Assembly (NCBI RefSeq): GCF_034627025.1
Contig: NZ_CP141048.1
Coordinates: 2,802,001-2,866,000 of the forward strand
Direction of reading: 5' to 3'
Length of the DNA: 64,000 nt
From: Microvirga lotononidis
Lineage (GTDB): Bacteria > Pseudomonadota > Alphaproteobacteria > Rhizobiales > Beijerinckiaceae
Position numbers and translations under genes: made by a program. This document shows positions 56,604 to 64,000 of this stretch, piece after piece. The first letter of the stretch is position 1. Each line of letters begins with the position of its first letter. The notes below the pieces were generated by a model. That model saw only the letters and a program-made list of their open reading frames with translations, was not told the DNA's origin and did no database searches.

Positions 56604-57857
56604 CTAAAAAACCGTCCCGTCGCTGATCACGCTGAGAGGGGGCGAGCCGTCGCCGCGCTTCTCTTTCGCGAGCCTTCGTCCCGTCGCCCATGTGCCGCCC
56701 TCGAGCACCTTGGCGAGAGGAAAGTCCTTCGCGGCAAATCCTAGCTGCGCGCGGATCGGTTCGGCAATGCGGTCGAGAAGGGCCACGGTCAAGGCCCGCC
56801 ATTCCACCACGAGTTCGGAATCGACCGCATGGGGGCGGGTTGCGTCCGCCGGGTCCTTCAGAGTGATTACGCCCGTATCGAGGAAAAGCCCGCCGTTGCG
56901 GTATTCGGGCAGGCCCGTGAGGCCGTCGATGTCCACGACGGTGAAGCCCGCCCATTCGAGCGGCTCGATCAGGGAATAGGAGAGCCACTGGGAGAGCTTG
57001 TGGAAGGGGATCAGCCCCTTCGTGGCGTCCGGCGCCTCGATCAGGGGGTGACGCCAGGTGTCGCCGAGATCGACGCCGCCCAGCGTGATCCGGCCCGGCC
57101 AGATCGGCCCGAGATGGGTGAGCAGCGCCTCCAGGATCGCGGTCGCCCGGATGCTGTCGTCCTCGGCCGTGCCGGCGATGACGTCGACGAGGCCGCCCGG
57201 ACGGGGATCGTCGATCTGTCCGAAGATATCGGGGTTCGTGGCGACGACGCGGCCGAGACGGTTCAGCAGGGCGGCGCGGCCTTCGAGCCCGACGAGCGGA
57301 TTGTCGTCCGAGACCTGAAAACCTTCGGCCAGATCCTCCGGCGTCAATGTCATGAGCACGTCGGCATCGACGCGGAACGGATCCTCGGGCTTGCTCGAAA
57401 AGGCGCCGCTCACGAACATGTCGAAGCTCGCGACCGCCAAGCCTTCGGACCGGGTATAGATTTCGCCCGTACGGCCTTCCTCGTAGCGCCACTGCGCCCC
57501 CGCGCCCGCATCGAGCAGGACGGACACGATGGCAAGGTCGAAGGCGGCACGGGCCATGTCGGCGGCGGTTTCCCAGGGAGCGCCGTGCATCACCGCATCC
57601 CAGCGGTCATGGCCTCCGGCGGAGAAATGGCGCCAGCGGGCATGGAACGGGATATCGAGCGACGGATAGGCCTCGCGGATCGTCTTGACGACTTCGTCGG
57701 CGCAAGCTTCCAGGCGGGCGGGATCGACCGTGAAATGGCGAAGGCGGCCTTCGAGCCCGACCCGCAGGAGCTGGTGCGACCGTTCGCGCACGGCGGCGGC
57801 TGAGAGAAGGCTTCGCGCGGCTTGGGCTTCGGGAGACAGGTCAGGCTGGTCGGTCAC
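56604..57857 (-). CDS. URC4-like protein (DUF1688)
   Basis: This 417-residue protein begins at GTG 57857 and matches DUF1688, the family of yeast Urc4. In the yeast Lachancea kluyveri URC pathway, Urc4 is needed for uracil breakdown after UMP formation, but its exact reaction is not settled. Conserved parts include PFHARWRHFSAGGHDRW near the N-terminus and WLSYSLIEPLEWAGFTVVDI later. It sits between upp and the URC1 homologue on the same strand, a gene set that supports the function. Confidence 0.9.
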   Translation of the reverse strand: MTDQPDLSPEAQAARSLLSAAAVRERSHQLLRVGLEGRLRHFTVDPARLEACADEVVKTIREAYPSLDIPFHARWRHFSAGGHDRWDAVMHGAPWETAADMARAAFDLAIVSVLLDAGAGAQWRYEEGRTGEIYTRSEGLAVASFDMFVSGAFSSKPEDPFRVDADVLMTLTPEDLAEGFQVSDDNPLVGLEGRAALLNRLGRVVATNPDIFGQIDDPRPGGLVDVIAGTAEDDSIRATAILEALLTHLGPIWPGRITLGGVDLGDTWRHPLIEAPDATKGLIPFHKLSQWLSYSLIEPLEWAGFTVVDIDGLTGLPEYRNGGLFLDTGVITLKDPADATRPHAVDSELVVEWRALTVALLDRIAEPIRAQLGFAAKDFPLAKVLEGGTWATGRRLAKEKRGDGSPPLSVISDGTVF

Positions 57858-57999
57858 ACGGGGCTCCGGTGCTTTCGGGTCGTGAGCGATAGCATAATCT
57901 CAAGCCGGCGCAGCGTCCCGGCGGCCGGCCGTTTGACGGGAAGGTTAAAAACGAACGGACGCCGACGGCCAAGCCGGCATCCGTTTCGACGGCACTTCT

Positions 58000-59262
58000 T
58001 CAAAAGCGCTCCAGATCGCGGCCCTTCACCTGCGTCAGCTCGGCCGCGTCGGGCGCGCCATCCGGGGTGTAGTAGCCTGCGGCCTTCTTGGCTTCCAGCT
58101 CGACCTGCGCATCCGGCGGCACGAGCTCGGCCGGGATCGGCACCCGCTCCACCACCTCGATGCCGGAGCCCGTGATGGCGTCGTACTTCATGTTGGACAT
58201 GGACATGAGCCGGTCGATGCGGCGGATGCCGAGCCAATGCAGGACATCGGGCATGAGCTGCTGGAAGCGCGCGTCCTGCACGCCGGCCACGCATTCGGTG
58301 CGCTCGAAATAGGTGGCGGCCTGGTCGCCGCCCTCCTGCCGCTTGCGGGCATTGTAGACCAGGAACTTGGTCACCTCGCCGAGCGCCCGGCCTTCCTTGC
58401 GGTTATAGGCGATCACGCCGACGCCGCCCCCTTGAGCCTCCCGGACGCATTCCTCGATGCCGTGCACGAGATAGGGCCGGCAGGTGCAGATGTCGGAGCC
58501 GAACACGTCGGAGCCGTTGCACTCGTCGTGGACACGGCAGGCGATGCGTGTCTTGGGATCGCTCAGGCGCGAGACGTCGCCCACCACATAGACCGTGGTG
58601 TTGCCGATGGGCGGCAGGAAGACGTTCATGTCGGGCCGCGTGACGAGCTCGGGGAACATGCCGCCCGTCTGCTCGAAAAGGGTGCGGCGCAACTCGCCCT
58701 CGGAGCAACCGAAGCGCTGGGCGATGCCCGGCAGGTACCAGACCGGATCGACCGCGATCTTCGTGACCGAGATGTCGCCCGATTCATGCAGGAAGCCGCC
58801 ATCCGCCTCGAGGCGCTTCGCCCCCATGGCGGAGAGGATCTCGGGCATGTTGAGGCGCGCCTTGGTGACCGCGATGCTGGGCCTGATGTCGAGGCCGCCG
58901 GCGATCTCGTCCTTGTAGATCTCGCCCACCTTGTGCCCCCAGGGATCGAGGGAGACGATCCTGCCCGGCTCGAACCATTGCGGATGCGGGCCGATCTCGG
59001 CGGTCGGGTGGGTGTTGTGGAGATCCGGCCGCGCCAGCGGGTTCAGCGCCCGGGCCGAAATGGCGAGGGCCCGGTAGAGCGAATAGGAGCCGCCATGGGC
59101 GCCGATCACGTTGCGGTCGGCCGGGTTGGTGACGGTGCCGATGATCGGGCCACGCTCCTGGGGATCCTGCGCTCCCCATCTGATCGGATGCTTGATGGTG
59201 CCTGCGTTCGGCTCGGGGTGAGAGGTGAGCCGGATATGGGTCGAGCGGTTAGGCGAGCTCAT
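58000..59262 (-). CDS. URC1-like GTP cyclohydrolase II homologue
   Basis: This 420-residue protein belongs to the GTP-cyclohydrolase-II-like Urc1 group. The zinc cysteines are present in VHDECNGSDVFGSDICTC, and the usual R-Q-E-G-R-G motif is changed to NRKEGRALGE. An N-terminal extension of about 170 residues is absent from RibA. In the URC route Urc1 is thought to act on a uracil-derived nucleotide rather than GTP. The start at 59262 (MSSPNRSTHIRLTSHPEP) fits the family better than upstream codons. It is encoded after deoB with a gap of about 200 bp. Confidence 0.9.
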   Translation of the reverse strand: MSSPNRSTHIRLTSHPEPNAGTIKHPIRWGAQDPQERGPIIGTVTNPADRNVIGAHGGSYSLYRALAISARALNPLARPDLHNTHPTAEIGPHPQWFEPGRIVSLDPWGHKVGEIYKDEIAGGLDIRPSIAVTKARLNMPEILSAMGAKRLEADGGFLHESGDISVTKIAVDPVWYLPGIAQRFGCSEGELRRTLFEQTGGMFPELVTRPDMNVFLPPIGNTTVYVVGDVSRLSDPKTRIACRVHDECNGSDVFGSDICTCRPYLVHGIEECVREAQGGGVGVIAYNRKEGRALGEVTKFLVYNARKRQEGGDQAATYFERTECVAGVQDARFQQLMPDVLHWLGIRRIDRLMSMSNMKYDAITGSGIEVVERVPIPAELVPPDAQVELEAKKAAGYYTPDGAPDAAELTQVKGRDLERF

Positions 59263-59463
59263 GAACGATCTTCCACGCGAAAACGGGAAGACTCCCTCAA
59301 CGGATCGTCGGAGAGCCTCCATACGATCTATGGAAGACTGATCCAAAGTTTCGGTGCCGTCAATGCCGCGCGCCGAAGGTGCGGCAGCTTGGCCCTTATC
59401 GAGGCTCGCGCGCAGGCGATTTCATGCCGTCAATTGGCCTTGTGCCTGCCGTCACGTGGCGGA

Positions 59464-60684
59464 TCAAAGCCAAGCCTTGCCCTTGGCGCCATGGGGCACG
59501 CCCAGATGCTTCAGCACGCTCGCCCCCATGTCGGCAAAGCTTTCCCGCCGTCCGATGGCGTTCAGTGCCACACCCCGCCCGAAGCTCAGGATCGGTGTGT
59601 GCTCGCGGGTATGGTCGGATCCGCGCCACGAGGGATCATTGCCGTGGTCGGCCGTGATGATGACGAGGTCGCCGTCCTGAAGCGCCGCCTCGATCTCCGG
59701 AATGCGCCGGTCGAAGGCCTCCAGGGCGGCGGCGTAGCCGGGAATGTCGCGTCGATGGCCGAACTCGCTGTCGAAATCGACCAGATTGGCGAAGACGAAG
59801 CCCCCGTCGGGCAGGTCCTTCAACGCCCCGATGGCCGCGGACAGGCAGGCATCGTTGCCGTTGGGCTTGATTTCCTTGCCCGTGCCGCGATGGGCGAAGA
59901 TGTCGCCGATCTTGCCGACGGTGACCACCGGACGGCCCGCCTTCGTGAGCGTATCGAGGATGGTGTCTGAAGGCGGCGGCGTGGCGAAATCCTTGCGGTT
60001 GCCGGTGCGCTTGAAGCCCGTTTCGGGGGCGCCCAGGAAGGGGCGGGCGATCACGCGGCCGATCTTGTACTCGTCGCAGAGCTCGCGCCCGATCCGGCAG
60101 AGGTCATAGAGCCGCTCCAGCCCGAAGGTGTCCTCATGGGCCGCGATCTGCAGCACGCTGTCGACAGAGGTGTAGACGATCGGCTTGCCGCTGCGCATGT
60201 GCTCGGCGCCCAGCTCGTCGATGACGGCGGTGCCCGAGGCATGCTTGTTGCCGAGAATGCCGGGAAGGTTGCCGCGCTCGATCAGTGCTGCGGTCAATTT
60301 CTCCGGAAAGGACGGGATCGTATCGGGAAAGTAGCCCCAGTCGAAGGCGACGGGAACGCCCGCGATCTCCCAATGGCCCGAGGGCGTATCCTTGCCCTTG
60401 GAGGTCTCGACGCCGTAGCCCCAGGCGCCTTTCAGTGCGCCACGTGGCGCAAGGTTCGGCGGCATGCGCCCCGTCGAAGCCTCGCAGGCAAGCCCGAGAC
60501 CGAGCGCGGTCATATGGGGCAGGTCGAGAGGCCCCTGGCGCAGACCGGCCTGATCGCCTCCGCCCGTCGCACAGGCCTCCGCGATGTGCCCGAGCGTATC
60601 GGCTCCGGCATCGCCATAGGCCGGCGCATCCTCGGCCCCGCCGATACCGACGGAATCGAGCACGATGAGTAGAGCGCGAGGCAT
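59464..60684 (-). CDS. deoB: Phosphopentomutase
   Basis: This 406-residue metalloenzyme interconverts (deoxy)ribose-1-phosphate and 5-phosphate, linking the phosphorylases to DeoC and the pentose pathway. Alkaline-phosphatase-superfamily metal motifs are [15 protein letters not shown] near the N-terminus and [21 protein letters not shown] near the C-terminus, with the phosphorylated Thr in GADTLGH. It heads the minus-strand series that includes the URC genes, not the deoCA operon. Confidence 0.96.
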   Translation of the reverse strand: MPRALLIVLDSVGIGGAEDAPAYGDAGADTLGHIAEACATGGGDQAGLRQGPLDLPHMTALGLGLACEASTGRMPPNLAPRGALKGAWGYGVETSKGKDTPSGHWEIAGVPVAFDWGYFPDTIPSFPEKLTAALIERGNLPGILGNKHASGTAVIDELGAEHMRSGKPIVYTSVDSVLQIAAHEDTFGLERLYDLCRIGRELCDEYKIGRVIARPFLGAPETGFKRTGNRKDFATPPPSDTILDTLTKAGRPVVTVGKIGDIFAHRGTGKEIKPNGNDACLSAAIGALKDLPDGGFVFANLVDFDSEFGHRRDIPGYAAALEAFDRRIPEIEAALQDGDLVIITADHGNDPSWRGSDHTREHTPILSFGRGVALNAIGRRESFADMGASVLKHLGVPHGAKGKAWL

Positions 60685-60799
60685 GAATTCTTGTCCTTTA
60701 ACCCACGAGAGTCACGACTGATACGGCATTACGGCAAAAGATGCGATGCTCCTCAATAGGGGGGGGGACATCCAGACCTGGGGGCTGGTCGCAAGCGCG

Positions 60800-62428
60800 C
60801 TATTCCCGAACGGCGTCCGATGCCGCCGTTTCGAGGTTGAAGGCGGCGGCGAAGAGGGCCTTGGTATAGTCGGTCCGGGGGGCGGCGAAGATGTTCTCGG
60901 CGGAGCCTTCCTCGACGATCCTGCCGTTCTGCATCACCACCACGTGGTTCGCGAGCGCCCGCACCACCTTGAGATCGTGGCTGATGAACATGTAGGCGAG
61001 GTTGCGCCGCTTCTGGAGGTCGCGCAGCAATTCGACGATCTGCGCCTGCACGGACATGTCGAGCGCCGAGGTCGGCTCGTCGAGCATGATGAATTGCGGT
61101 TCGAGCGCCATGGCGCGGGCGATGGCGATACGCTGGCGCTGGCCGCCGGAGAACTCGTGCGGATATCGGTCCATGGTCGATGGATCGAGGCCCACATCCT
61201 GAAGGGATCGCGCGACGATGTCGCGACGCTGCGCGTAGGTGAGGCCCTTGTCCTGAACGAGCAGCCCTTCCTCGACGATCTCGGCCACGGACATGCGGGG
61301 CGAAAGGGAGCCGTAAGGATCCTGGAACACCACTTGCAGGTCCTTGCGCAGCGGACGGATCTCCTTCCCGCGCATGCCGTCGATGCGGTTGCCGAGGAAC
61401 ACGACAGGGCCTTCCGATTGCACGAGGCGCAGAATGGCGAGGCCGAGGGTGGTCTTGCCGGAGCCGGATTCGCCCACCACGCCGACGGTCTCGCCCCTGC
61501 GCACGCGCACCGATACGCCGTCGACCGCCTTCACATGGCCGACGGTCTTCTGGAAGAAGCCGCGCTTGATGGGGAACCACACCTTGATCGGCCCGGCATC
61601 GACGATGACCGGCGCATCCTTCGCCACTGGATTGGCGCGTCCCTTCGGCTCGGCGGCGAGGAGGCGCTGCGTGTAGGGATGCTGCGGGTTGCCGAACACC
61701 TCCGCGACCGTTCCGTGCTCGACGATCTTGCCCTTCAGCATCACGCAGACGCGGTCGGCGATCTTGCGGACGATGCCGAGGTCGTGGGTGATGAAGAGCA
61801 TCGACATGTTGAGCCTGCTCTTCAATTCCGCAAGCAGCTGCAGGATCTGCGCCTGCACCGTGACGTCGAGCGCAGTGGTCGGCTCGTCGGCGATGAAGAG
61901 GTCGGGCTCGTTGGCGAGCGCCATGGCGATCATCACGCGCTGGCGCTGGCCGCCGGAGAGCTGGTGCGGATAGGCGTCGAGCCGCGATTCCGCATCCCGA
62001 ATGCCGACAAGCGTGAGAAGCTCGAGCGTGCGGGTGCGGGCCTGGCGATCGGACAGGCCGCGATGCAGTTTCAGGATCTCGCCGATCTGCCGCTCGATGG
62101 GGTGGAGCGGATTGAGCGAGGTCATCGGCTCCTGGAACACCATGGTGATGTCGTCGCCGCGAACCTTTCGCATCTCATCCTCGTAGGCGGCGATCAGGTC
62201 CTTGCCCTTGAACAGGATGCGGCCCGATGGGTGATGCGCGGACGGGTAGGGCAGGAGCTTGAGCGCCGACAGGGCGGTGACGGACTTGCCCGATCCGGAT
62301 TCGCCAACCAGCGCCACCGTTTCGCCCGGCATGACGTCGAAGGAGACGCGGTCGACCGCCAGCATGTCGCCGCCGCCCTGGCGGAACGCGACGGAGAGGT
62401 CTTGGACGGACAGGAGGGGCTCGGTCAT
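60800..62428 (-). CDS. yejF: Peptide ABC transporter ATP-binding protein YejF
   Basis: This 542-residue protein has two complete ABC modules. The first has Walker [12 protein letters not shown], signature [15 protein letters not shown] and Walker [13 protein letters not shown]; the second has [26 protein letters not shown] and [12 protein letters not shown]. This fused form is typical of YejF, the ATPase of the YejABEF importer for peptides and microcin-C-like compounds. The ATG at 62428 overlaps the yejE stop by 4 bases. Confidence 0.95.
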   Translation of the reverse strand: MTEPLLSVQDLSVAFRQGGGDMLAVDRVSFDVMPGETVALVGESGSGKSVTALSALKLLPYPSAHHPSGRILFKGKDLIAAYEDEMRKVRGDDITMVFQEPMTSLNPLHPIERQIGEILKLHRGLSDRQARTRTLELLTLVGIRDAESRLDAYPHQLSGGQRQRVMIAMALANEPDLFIADEPTTALDVTVQAQILQLLAELKSRLNMSMLFITHDLGIVRKIADRVCVMLKGKIVEHGTVAEVFGNPQHPYTQRLLAAEPKGRANPVAKDAPVIVDAGPIKVWFPIKRGFFQKTVGHVKAVDGVSVRVRRGETVGVVGESGSGKTTLGLAILRLVQSEGPVVFLGNRIDGMRGKEIRPLRKDLQVVFQDPYGSLSPRMSVAEIVEEGLLVQDKGLTYAQRRDIVARSLQDVGLDPSTMDRYPHEFSGGQRQRIAIARAMALEPQFIMLDEPTSALDMSVQAQIVELLRDLQKRRNLAYMFISHDLKVVRALANHVVVMQNGRIVEEGSAENIFAAPRTDYTKALFAAAFNLETAASDAVRE

Positions 62429-63588
62429 CGGAACGTCTTCCGCGGATCGAAGGCGTCGCGCACCGCTTCGCCGACGAAGATGAGGAGGCTGAGCATGATG
62501 GCGATCACGAAGAAACCCGCGAGGCCGAGCCATGGCGCCTGAAGGTTGGCCTTGCCCTGTGCCAGAAGCTCGCCGAGCGAGGGCGAGCCGGGCGGCAGGC
62601 CGAAGCCGAGGAAGTCCAGGGAGGTGAGCGTCGTGATCGAGCCGTTGATGATGAACGGCATGAAGGTGAGCGTCGCCACCATGGCGTTCGGCAGGAGGTG
62701 CTTGAACATGATGGTGCCGTTCGACAGCCCCAAGGCGCGTGCGGCGCGCACGTATTCGAAGTTTCTCGCGCGCAGGAACTCGGCGCGGACCACGCCGACG
62801 AGCGACACCCAGGAGAAGAGCAGCAGGATGCCGAGCAGCACGAAGAAGCTCGGCGTGATCACGGCCGAGATGATGATGAGAAGATAGAGCGAGGGGATTG
62901 CGGTCCAGATCTCGATGAAGCGCTGGAACAGGAGATCGGTCCAGCCGCCGTAATAGCCCTGCACCGCGCCGGCAAGGATGCCCACGATGGACGAGATGCC
63001 GGCGAGGGTCAGGCCGAACAGCACGGAGATGCGGAAGCCGTAGATGAGGCGCGCCACCACGTCCCGGCCCTGGTCGTCGGTGCCGAGCCAGTTCCACTCG
63101 ATGTCCTTGCAGCCGGTGCCGCCGGTGCGCTCCGCGATGGGGCGGCATTGCTCGTCGGTGAGCATCCATGTGGGCGGCGCCGGCGCCGGGACGGGCAAGT
63201 CGAGATTATGCGTGTTGTAGGAGAAACGCACCGGCGCCCAGAGCAGCCAGCCGTTGTCCTGGATCTCCTTGGCGATGACCGGATCGCGGTAATCGGTCTG
63301 CGCCAGGAAGCCGCCGAACTTCTCTTCCGGATAGTCCACGAAGGCGGGATAGAGCAGCTCGCCCTTGTAGGAGGCGAGGATCGGCTTGTCGTTGGCGATC
63401 AGCTCGGCGAAGAGGCTCAGCACGAACAGGATCATGAAGATCCAGAACGACCAGTAGCCGCGCCTATTGGCCTTGAAGTTCTGCAGCCGTCGCCGATTGA
63501 GCGGCGAGAGCCTGATGAAGCCTTCCTTCGGCAGGGGAGGAGCCACGGGCGAAGACGCCGGAGAGACGAGGGGCACGTTCTCGTTCAT
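62425..63588 (-). CDS. yejE: Peptide ABC transporter permease YejE
   Basis: This 387-residue inner-membrane permease has a cytoplasmic N-terminus with the RRRLQNFKANRRGYWSFWIF pattern, a long periplasmic loop (about residues 70-190) and about five core helices. The ATPase-contact motif is FEYVRAARALGLSNGTIMFK. Its length exceeds E. coli YejE (341) mainly in the periplasmic loop. It starts one base after the yejB stop. Confidence 0.95.
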   Translation of the reverse strand: MNENVPLVSPASSPVAPPLPKEGFIRLSPLNRRRLQNFKANRRGYWSFWIFMILFVLSLFAELIANDKPILASYKGELLYPAFVDYPEEKFGGFLAQTDYRDPVIAKEIQDNGWLLWAPVRFSYNTHNLDLPVPAPAPPTWMLTDEQCRPIAERTGGTGCKDIEWNWLGTDDQGRDVVARLIYGFRISVLFGLTLAGISSIVGILAGAVQGYYGGWTDLLFQRFIEIWTAIPSLYLLIIISAVITPSFFVLLGILLLFSWVSLVGVVRAEFLRARNFEYVRAARALGLSNGTIMFKHLLPNAMVATLTFMPFIINGSITTLTSLDFLGFGLPPGSPSLGELLAQGKANLQAPWLGLAGFFVIAIMLSLLIFVGEAVRDAFDPRKTFR

Positions 63589-63589
63589 C

Positions 63590-64000
63590 TCACGCCTCCC
63601 TGGTCTCGAAATCGATCCGCGGATCGATCCAGGTATAGGTGAGGTCGGAGACCAGGTTCACCGCGAGACCCACCAGCGAGAAGATGTAGAGATTGGCGAA
63701 GACCACCGGATAGTCGCGGTTCACGATCGACTCGAAGGACAGAAGCCCCAGGCCGTCGAGGGAGAAGATGGTCTCGATGAGAAGCGCCCCGGCGAAGAAG
63801 GCGCCGATGAAGGCTCCGGGAAAACCCGCGATGACGATGAGCATGGCATTGCGGAACACGTGGCCGTAGAGGACCTGCCGCTCGGACAATCCCTTCATGC
63901 GCGCCGTGAGCACGTATTGCTTGCGGATCTCGTCGAGGAAGGAGTTCTTCGTCAGCAGGGTCGAGGTGGCGAAGGCGCCGAGCGCCATGGCGGTGATCGG
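63590..64000 (-). CDS. yejB: Peptide ABC transporter permease YejB (partial)
   Basis: Only the C-terminal part of this permease lies in the window; the gene continues past base 64000, and the Met at 63988 is internal. The visible 136 residues show [23 protein letters not shown], which matches the cytoplasmic EAA-type loop of dipeptide permeases, then two helices and a C-terminal [11 protein letters not shown]. It is followed by yejE after one base. Confidence 0.93.
   Translation of the reverse strand, partial: PITAMALGAFATSTLLTKNSFLDEIRKQYVLTARMKGLSERQVLYGHVFRNAMLIVIAGFPGAFIGAFFAGALLIETIFSLDGLGLLSFESIVNRDYPVVFANLYIFSLVGLAVNLVSDLTYTWIDPRIDFETREA

Noticed and set aside
60759..60767. G9 tract between deoB and yejF
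   Set aside because: It lies outside coding sequence and shows no link to a promoter spacing that I can support.

Overview
The window looks like the chromosome of an alphaproteobacterium of the order Hyphomicrobiales (Rhizobiales), possibly a Methylobacteriaceae member such as Microvirga. That placement is an inference. It rests on high-GC coding sequence, the Shemin-type 5-aminolevulinate synthase, the murA / DUF2948 / hisD / UPF0262 / low-molecular-weight phosphatase gene order, and a tRNA-His that lacks G-1 and carries A73. No 16S gene is present to confirm it.

Layout. (1) 1-5149 is the late end of a prophage: an unknown virion-type protein, a gp53-like tail-fibre tip, a GH108 endolysin with holin-like membrane proteins, an HTH-metallophosphoesterase fusion, a DUF551-like protein and a dATP/dGTP diphosphohydrolase-like protein. 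It stops beside tRNA-Thr(GGT) (5330-5404, minus), whose 3' end faces the phage and may be the attachment site. (2) 5469-16784 is core chromosome: hemA, a small conserved gene, murA, DUF2948, hisD, UPF0262, a protein-tyrosine-phosphatase-like protein, azlCD, terC with a structured leader, a tctBAC tricarboxylate transporter and tRNA-His. (3) 16785-34331 is an accessory region. It has a gene-poor 1.3 kb stretch, then two giant tandem type-I-secreted RTX/cadherin-like surface proteins. The first (about 3100 residues if intact) is split by a one-base change in a G7 tract. An AraC-type regulator, a TPR-like protein and a GAF-type protein follow. (4) 34544-42831 holds an alpha/beta hydrolase, a glycosyltransferase, the infC-rpmI-rplT-pheS-pheT translation cluster (infC probably starts at ATT) and a MoeB/ThiF-like protein. 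(5) 42985-52385 is a nucleoside uptake and catabolism operon: BMP-type binding protein, two-domain ABC ATPase, a VOC protein, two permeases, cdd, purine nucleoside phosphorylase, deoC, deoA and a 2-hydroxyacid dehydrogenase. (6) 52596-60684 is a minus-strand series: NlpC/P60 hydrolase, M17 aminopeptidase, DgoK-like kinase, upp, URC4 (DUF1688), URC1 (GTP-cyclohydrolase-II-like) and deoB. (7) 60800-64000 is the end of a yejBEF peptide importer.

How the genes work together. Regions 5 and 6 form one metabolic theme: nucleosides are imported, deaminated, and cleaved to bases and (deoxy)ribose-1-phosphate. DeoB and DeoC send the sugar to central metabolism. Uracil enters the Upp/URC1/URC4 (URC) uracil-catabolism route known from yeast. 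The most unusual locus is the giant RTX gene, whose G-tract frameshift lies between two 161-bp near-identical direct repeats. Recombination between the repeats would remove the frameshift and restore one reading frame.
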